Part shown: piece by piece, positions 54,759-64,000 of the stretch | Layout of the letters: each line of letters starts with the position of its first letter | Position numbering within the stretch: position 1 is the stretch's first letter | Assembly: GCF_000003195.3 (NCBI RefSeq) | Contig: NC_012870.2 | Span: forward strand, 17,166,501-17,230,500 | Length of the DNA stretch: 64,000 nt | Source of the DNA: Sorghum bicolor | Lineage: Eukaryota > Streptophyta > Magnoliopsida > Poales > Poaceae | Direction: 5' to 3' | Translations under genes and position numbers: made by a program | Notes under the pieces: generated by a model | What the model saw: the letters and a program-made list of their open reading frames with translations, nothing else | Told to the model about the DNA's origin: nothing | Databases searched by the model: none

Positions 54759-55621
54759 GACGCGCGAGCGCGCGCGTGTCGTCGTCGTCCTGCGAGTTCT
54801 GTGCGCGGTTGCACGCACGATTGCGCGACGCATCTCGCGCGTGACCAAGCGTGAAGATGCATATGTATCATCTTTCTTTGCGGAGTTTGTATTATTGCTT
54901 TTCCCTTTTTATTTGTTTTATTATATTTGTTTTTCTCTCTCTTTCAAAACGTATCATTGCTTGTATCTGTTGTTGCCTGTTTACCGCGTTTGATACGCAC
55001 GGGAAGATTAATCGAGCAAGTGTGATGTTTACTCACGAAAGGAAACGTTACGTACGCCTCCATGGGTGCCGGAGTTGAGAGTAGTTGAGCAACCGACCAG
55101 CTGCGAACCTAACAAATATACATAAAGTGCTCTTTTCATTCAGAATTGCATGTCTTGCATTTTAATATTTCTTCTATTTTAAATTATAAATTATTTTAGT
55201 CTTTTCAGATTAATAGGTTTTACTATATATGTATTTTTTTTACCGAATCAGTCCCCTACCTATATTTTTTATTTTTCAATTAAACGAAAGAATCACTGTA
55301 CAAAAATAAGAGCTAAGAAAACAAAGAAGGCTATGCTAAAAGAAGAGGAACCCCTAGACATAGATGCATAGCAAAAACTATGTACTTTGAGACGACTTAC
55401 AATCTAGAATGGAGTAGCTTTTATTATGTATTAGACATAATATATCCTAATACATAACAAAATCAATAAATATAGAACGAGAACCGTATGCTATTTTATT
55501 CTCTTTTCTTCATATTTTTTAATAGGGGGCATAAAAGAATCATATAAACCAAATCGTCTTCACTAATCAGCTAGCGCGAGCAAGAAGCACATGGCCAATT
55601 TGCTAAGAGAAATTACACTGA
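54759..55621. other. 3' region of DUF538 and intergenic DNA
   Basis: The 3' UTR is T-rich. 55165-55425 shows the outline of a Stowaway-like pair (TTCTATTTTAAATTATAAATT and ACTTACAATCTAGAATGGAG) with other sequence between; this is not certain. Confidence 0.4.
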
Positions 55622-55953
55622 TGCCCTGTTTAGATTGAGGATAAAAATTTTTTGTGTGTCACATCGGATGTGTCGGAAGGGTTTTTAGAAACTAATAAAA
55701 AAATAAATTACATAGCTCGTCAGAAAACTGCAAGACAAATCTATTAAGTATAATTAATCTATCATTAGCACATGTAGGTTACTGTAGCACTTAAGGCTAA
55801 TCATGGAGTAACTAGGCTTAAAAGATTCGTCTCGCGATTTTCAACCAAACTGTGTAATTAGTTTATTTTTTATCTACATTTAATGTTCTATGCATGTGTC
55901 TAAAGATTCGATGAGATGGATGAATTTTTTTTTGTGAGTAACTAAACAGGGCC
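55622..55953. mobile_element. GGCCCTGTTTAG-family MITE, inverted relative to 14118
   Basis: TGCCCTGTTTAGATTG starts it and TAACTAAACAGGGCC ends it; TGA flanks both sides. The conserved GTCACATCGGATGTGTCGGA lies at the left, as in the copy at 56617. Confidence 0.85.
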
Positions 55954-56520
55954 TGAAGCAATTTTTTCGACACAAAAGAAGAATTATTTTAAATCATAGT
56001 TAAATACATTCTCATATTACAAGTACTCTGGAATATATTATGTATATCGATCAACTAAATTGTACACATGCTTTTATAACTCCAAATCTTAACTTCAAAC
56101 CTATATGATAATTCATATGGATGGCCGCACAGGTAAACACTTGGCAAAAGGTCTGAGAACATATGTCCAACGAATAACAGTCAACATTCTCGCAGATGAA
56201 GTGGAGAGATATCTTCTTTCTTGTGTCTTTTTTTATCTTCATTCTGTCATAGAAGAATAAAAAAGCCTTATCTGAAAAATTATTCTACCTAGTCCTTCAC
56301 CATGGTCCAATCTAACCACGACAAAACAAAGAAGAGACCAGAGAAAATTATTCCATAGCGGCAACATCATATCTGTCTTGATATCACCCCGGAAAGCCAA
56401 GTCTCCATGTCGTCAAGCTGAGAAAGTTGTTGACACCATTGTCGTCGCTCATCTTCCGCGGAGCCACCATGGAGAAAACAAATCCACTATGTCTCCTCGC
56501 CGTTGCTAGCAAGGAGGAGG

Positions 56521-56613
56521 AGCCTAGTTAGTCCGTAATTGAATAATATTTACCAAATAAAAATGAAAATACTATAATACCTAAAATCAAAAAAATCAGA
56601 ACTAAACAAGGCC
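56521..56613. mobile_element. Fragment of a GGCCTTGTTTAG-family MITE
   Basis: Only the right ~90 bp are present (CCTAGTTAGTCCGTAATTG ... AACTAAACAAGGCC). It abuts the next element, separated only by TTA. Confidence 0.7.
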
Positions 56614-56616
56614 TTA

Positions 56617-56960
56617 GGGCCTGTTTAGATTGGGGATGAAAATTTTTTGGGTGTCACATCGGATGTGTCGGAAGGATGTCGGGAGAGGTTTTTAGAAACT
56701 AATAAAAAAACAAATTACATAGCTCGTCAGGAAACTGCAAGACAAATTTATTAAGCATAATTAATCTGTCATTAGCATATGTGGTTACTGTAGCACTTAA
56801 GGCTAATCATGGAGTAACTAAGCTTAAAAGATCCGTCTCGCGATTCTCAACTAAACTGTATAATTAATTTATTTTTTTATCTACATTTAATGTTCCATAC
56901 ATGTGTCCAAAGATTCGATGGGATGGATGAAAAATTTTTAGGTGGGAACTAAACAGGGCC
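56617..56960. mobile_element. GGCCCTGTTTAG-family MITE, 344 bp
   Basis: GGGCCTGTTTAGATTG and GAACTAAACAGGGCC ends are flanked by TTA on both sides. It is near-identical in layout to 14118-14463, reversed. Confidence 0.88.
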
Positions 56961-56963
56961 TTA

Positions 56964-58561
56964 GTCAAGCTGTGAAGTTCAACTAAGTACAGCAGCAGCA
57001 GCAGCCGGCGGCGCAACCTGCTAAAAGCATTGAGCACGAATAGGAGGCTGAGGCAATTTCATTTACCGATGTGAAACCTGCATGGTCCGAATTATTTTAG
57101 AGACTTCCGTCACGCTGTAGTGCAATAGTAGTTATCAATTAACAGATCTCCTTCAGAACCGTACTTGTCATCAATTGATGCCATTCCAATTCCAAGTATC
57201 GAACTGTTATTTTACAAACCTCTCAAATCCATGAAAGATCAATCAAGTCTGATGCTCTACATGAAGAAAGCCGTTGGGTGTGCATAGCTGGCCGGACTTA
57301 AGTGCTTGAGCAACCAAGACGACCAACTAAATCTCTACAGTGTCATCTTATCATCCTTTTATTTCAGTATGTTGCTCACAGTTTGATTCATTTCAGTATG
57401 TTTCTCATGATTGATATAAAAATAAGACTACCACTGACACATGACTTATTTATGACGTGTTTTGCGTTGTTTCTCCTCGCGACTTCTTCGCCAACGTCCT
57501 ACCTCCCGCCTCCGGCCTCTACTGTCGCCTAGAACATCGGTGACCACAAGACCCATTTCCCGCCGCTGACCGTGCCTGCCATACTGCCCTTCACCGACAC
57601 AACAAATCGGTTGCCTCCACTGCCGACCCCAACCACAGGTTGTCCTCCAGTGCTTTGTTAGCGCCGCCATCATTGCTACATATCACCGCTCACTATCACC
57701 TAACCGACCATCGCCCTCGACCATCCCTCTAGGGCCAAAGAACATTAGAGAATTATCCAAGAATAAAACCTAACCCTAAGCTCATCACGCCGCCGCCGCC
57801 TGCCTCGTTCGCTGTCTGCGGCCGCCTATGAGCACTTCAGCACGCCGCACCACCTCCCACCTACCCTGCTGCCCACCGGCTTCTCTAACCGAGGGGCTCA
57901 AAGAAGAAGACGTCATACATTGGTTCTATTGTTGTAAGTGTATCAATCTTATTGGTGGGTTTTGATGAATAAATGATGATGAGTATAAATAGCTAATTAT
58001 GTTTCATGAGATTTTAAGTTATATATTCATGTGAAAAGCGCAAAAAGAAACATGGGACCCCTCAATTCTTTCTTCAAGGAAATATGTTGGCACTGTGCTT
58101 CAAAGTAAAAAATATTCAGTTTTATTTTAGATTTATTTGAACTTCACTTGAGTATAGGATGCCATACTACTAAGAGGGATCAAAAGCCTCATTACTTGCA
58201 TGTGTCATAAGTGCTCAAGGGATCACTAACATAGACCTTAGACACCCTAAATAGCCACCTCTTACTAACTTTTGCTAAGACTTATTTTCACTCTGTGCTC
58301 GAATCGGCCCTAGCCTGAATTTATTCGGATATTCCGGCCCTAGTATGGAATTGTCGGCCCCTGGGAATTCCTAGGCTTTGGTTTTGGCAATATCTGGACA
58401 ACCCTACCTTGGCTCGTTGTGAAGTAATATCTGAGAAAATTAGAAGACTTCTCACACCGTTCTTTATTGTTGAAGCTCGAAATATCAAGTCCACCAACCT
58501 GAAATATCCGGTGCGGCCTTATGTGCACAACACCGGTCTGAACCCAGAGAGAGTGAATTGA
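56964..58561. other. No supported gene
   Basis: A CT/CG-rich patch at 57470-57900 gives protein-like stretches on both strands but no recognised motif; it may be a degraded exon. The rest is AT-rich. Confidence 0.45.
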
Positions 58562-58849
58562 GACCCCGTTTGTTAGAGCTTCCAAATGATTCTCTATTGA
58601 TTCCAGCGAGAGCCTTGCCAAATAGTTTTTTTTATAGAAGTGATTATCTGTTGATTCTGTGAAGTGATTCTCCAAAATGAACTAAGAGGTTGAGAGTTGG
58701 AAAAAGTAGCTTCTTCTGATTCTATGAAGTAGTTCTCTATTGTGATTTAGAAGAATAAAAGAGAATCACTTTTAGCCATAGAATCACTCTCTCAGAGAAT
58801 CAACTTCCATAAAAAATCATAATCAGTTTGAGCTCTACCAAACACTCCT
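58562..58849. mobile_element. MITE-like inverted-repeat sequence
   Basis: Left CCCCGTTTGTTAGAGCT and right AGCTCTACCAAACACTCC are imperfect inverted ends. The interior carries repeated AGTGATTCTC and its complement. A target duplication was not resolved. Confidence 0.6.
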
Positions 58850-59450
58850 TTAATTCACTCTTCCCCCTTCCTCTTTATCTCTCTTGGCACTTCAAAGCTC
58901 TCCAACAACTTTGCTATATTATTATAAAACGCTTAGCTCTATTATTGATCTTGCTTTAAGAGATATACTTATAAATAATTATAAATTTTATTTTGAGAAA
59001 CAAATGAAAGGCCAGTTCTTAGCCCATCTTAGTCAGTCCGACAGAATGGGCCTTGGGCTGTGAAATGGCCAGCCAGCACATAGGAAAAGAGCTCCGTTCT
59101 TCGGCTTTGGCCCATTCTCGAGAAACCTACCGCTGCCTTGGAAAAAAAGCAAGAAAACCCTGGGAGAACCTGGTTCTCGGTCGAGACGTTTCTACAGCCT
59201 TCCGTGGCCGCGGCGCGGTGCCGCTCGATCGCCCCCGCCCGACGTGGAGGCCCACTGCTCAGTCACCCATTCGGCCGCTGCGGTCACGACCTCATAAAGC
59301 CCACCACGAGTCAGAGAGCCACCTAGCCGCAACCCCCTTTTCCCCCAGCCGTCTCCCGAAGCATCCCCTTCCAAAACCCTCGCCGCAGTCGCAGCCGCAG
59401 CCGCAAGCCACCCTTTGCTTCCGCACGCTAGCGCCCGGGACAAGCCATCC

Positions 59451-63143
<3,693 letters not shown>

Positions 63144-64000
63144 GGCTGCGGAAGGTGAAGGGAGATTGTAGCGGCGTGTTTAGAAGTAGCTACTCTTTTT
63201 TGGGAACACAGATAGTCAGATGAGATGTAGCCTGTGTTGTAATAATCTTTGGATTTGCCCCGTCTTGTTTTCTCCTGCAGTGATGGAGGTCACACGACAT
63301 TGTCATGGCTTTTGTTGCATATGAAGCCTTCTTCTGGCCTCGATGCACGCGCACAGCGAAAACCATTGGCGAGTTCTGCTAATGCATGAAAGTATATTTG
63401 TCTATGTTTTGACTGTTGGTGATTTTAAGGGTTGTAACTTGACTCTTGACTTTTAGCAACGTTTTGAGGCACGCTGGGCACAGCTGTCAGCTCACTGATG
63501 TTACGCAATGTGTTATTTCCTAAGAGCAGAATCGCCACGCTGTTGGCACGTTCGATAAATTTGTTTACTGAAGTGTTTAACACGTTCTGCGTATCTCCGA
63601 GCAGTTGAACATGATCAAAATCGTATCGCTTTCATGAAAAAAAGGCTCATAATCATATATATAGAGAAGATAAAGCCAAAGGTCAAAGAGGCATCTTAAA
63701 CTACTTGCCAGAATCATCTATGCTTTATGTAGTGGTAGTTGCCATTAACCAACATATAAATATTGAAGCAAGAAGCTTTTTTTTTTCTTTTTCTAGGAAT
63801 GATGTGAAAAAGGAATACACCCCATCCTTTTGGTTTACCGGTCTTCCTATGGTAGATTCGTAGTTGGCGTGTAAAAATATCCTGAAATCCTTTTCATCTC
63901 CATGGCAAGTGGAAGTGGCAGGACCAAAGTTACGGCCACTTGGATAAAACCTCGACCCAACAACAGACAGGAACAGGGCAAGGATATGCCACAACAATGG
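63144..64000. other. 3' region of mtHSP70 and flank
   Basis: 3' UTR followed by AT-rich intergenic DNA. The minus-strand ORF at 63725-63997 has no protein-like features. Confidence 0.6.

Noticed and set aside
54362..54844. 160-codon Arg/Gly-rich ORF overlapping DUF538
   Set aside because: It is the +2 frame of the DUF538 gene; the zero frame has the conserved domain.
59110..59126. Possible heat-shock element TTCTCGAGAA upstream of mtHSP70
   Set aside because: Spacing does not match the nTTCnnGAAn pattern and only one unit is present.

Overview
The window is nuclear DNA of a flowering plant. Spliced genes with GT-AG introns sit among Tourist-, Stowaway- and hAT-type miniature elements, a Tekay-type LTR retrotransposon and Helitron ends. 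The very numerous miniature elements ending in GGCCTTGTTTAGTT, together with the codon and GC style of the genes, suggest a panicoid grass, most likely sorghum or a close relative. That assignment is an inference; nothing in the window proves the species.

Layout. 1-12399 is a Ty3/gypsy chromovirus (Tekay/Del type) whose left end lies outside the window. It has an extra ORF before gag and a gag-pol broken by four in-frame stops and by a 2.49 kb insertion at 4164-6653. 12400-15447 is a nest of miniature elements. 15448-25444 is a ~10 kb Mutator-like element (MULE) with three genes: a MURA-type transposase and a plant-mobile-domain (PMD) protein on the plus strand, and a protein with three tandem GRF-like zinc motifs on the minus strand, transcribed inwards from the other end. 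25453-29450 is repeat-rich and without a recognisable gene.

29453-41173 is a genic island: a TPR protein with a PH-like C-terminus (minus), cytochrome b5 (plus, divergent from it) and a membrane-anchored TBC/RabGAP protein (minus, convergent with cytochrome b5). 41700-53440 is accessory DNA. It holds a fold-back element, pseudogene fragments resembling TGD2 and a histone-fold DNA polymerase epsilon subunit, two Helitron 3' termini, a small hAT element, a non-autonomous LTR element and isolated exon-like pieces. A DUF538 gene (54180-54758) and a mitochondrial Hsp70 gene (59451-63143) follow.

The host genes have unrelated housekeeping roles: Rab regulation, ER electron transfer, mitochondrial protein import and folding, and an adaptor-like TPR protein. 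The part that looks like a system is the MULE. Its two ends share a terminal inverted repeat, the same GCCGAG-rich motif arrays and the same leader intron, so two promoters point inwards at opposite gene sets. All three of its genes carry premature stops, so this copy looks dead or dependent on a relative.
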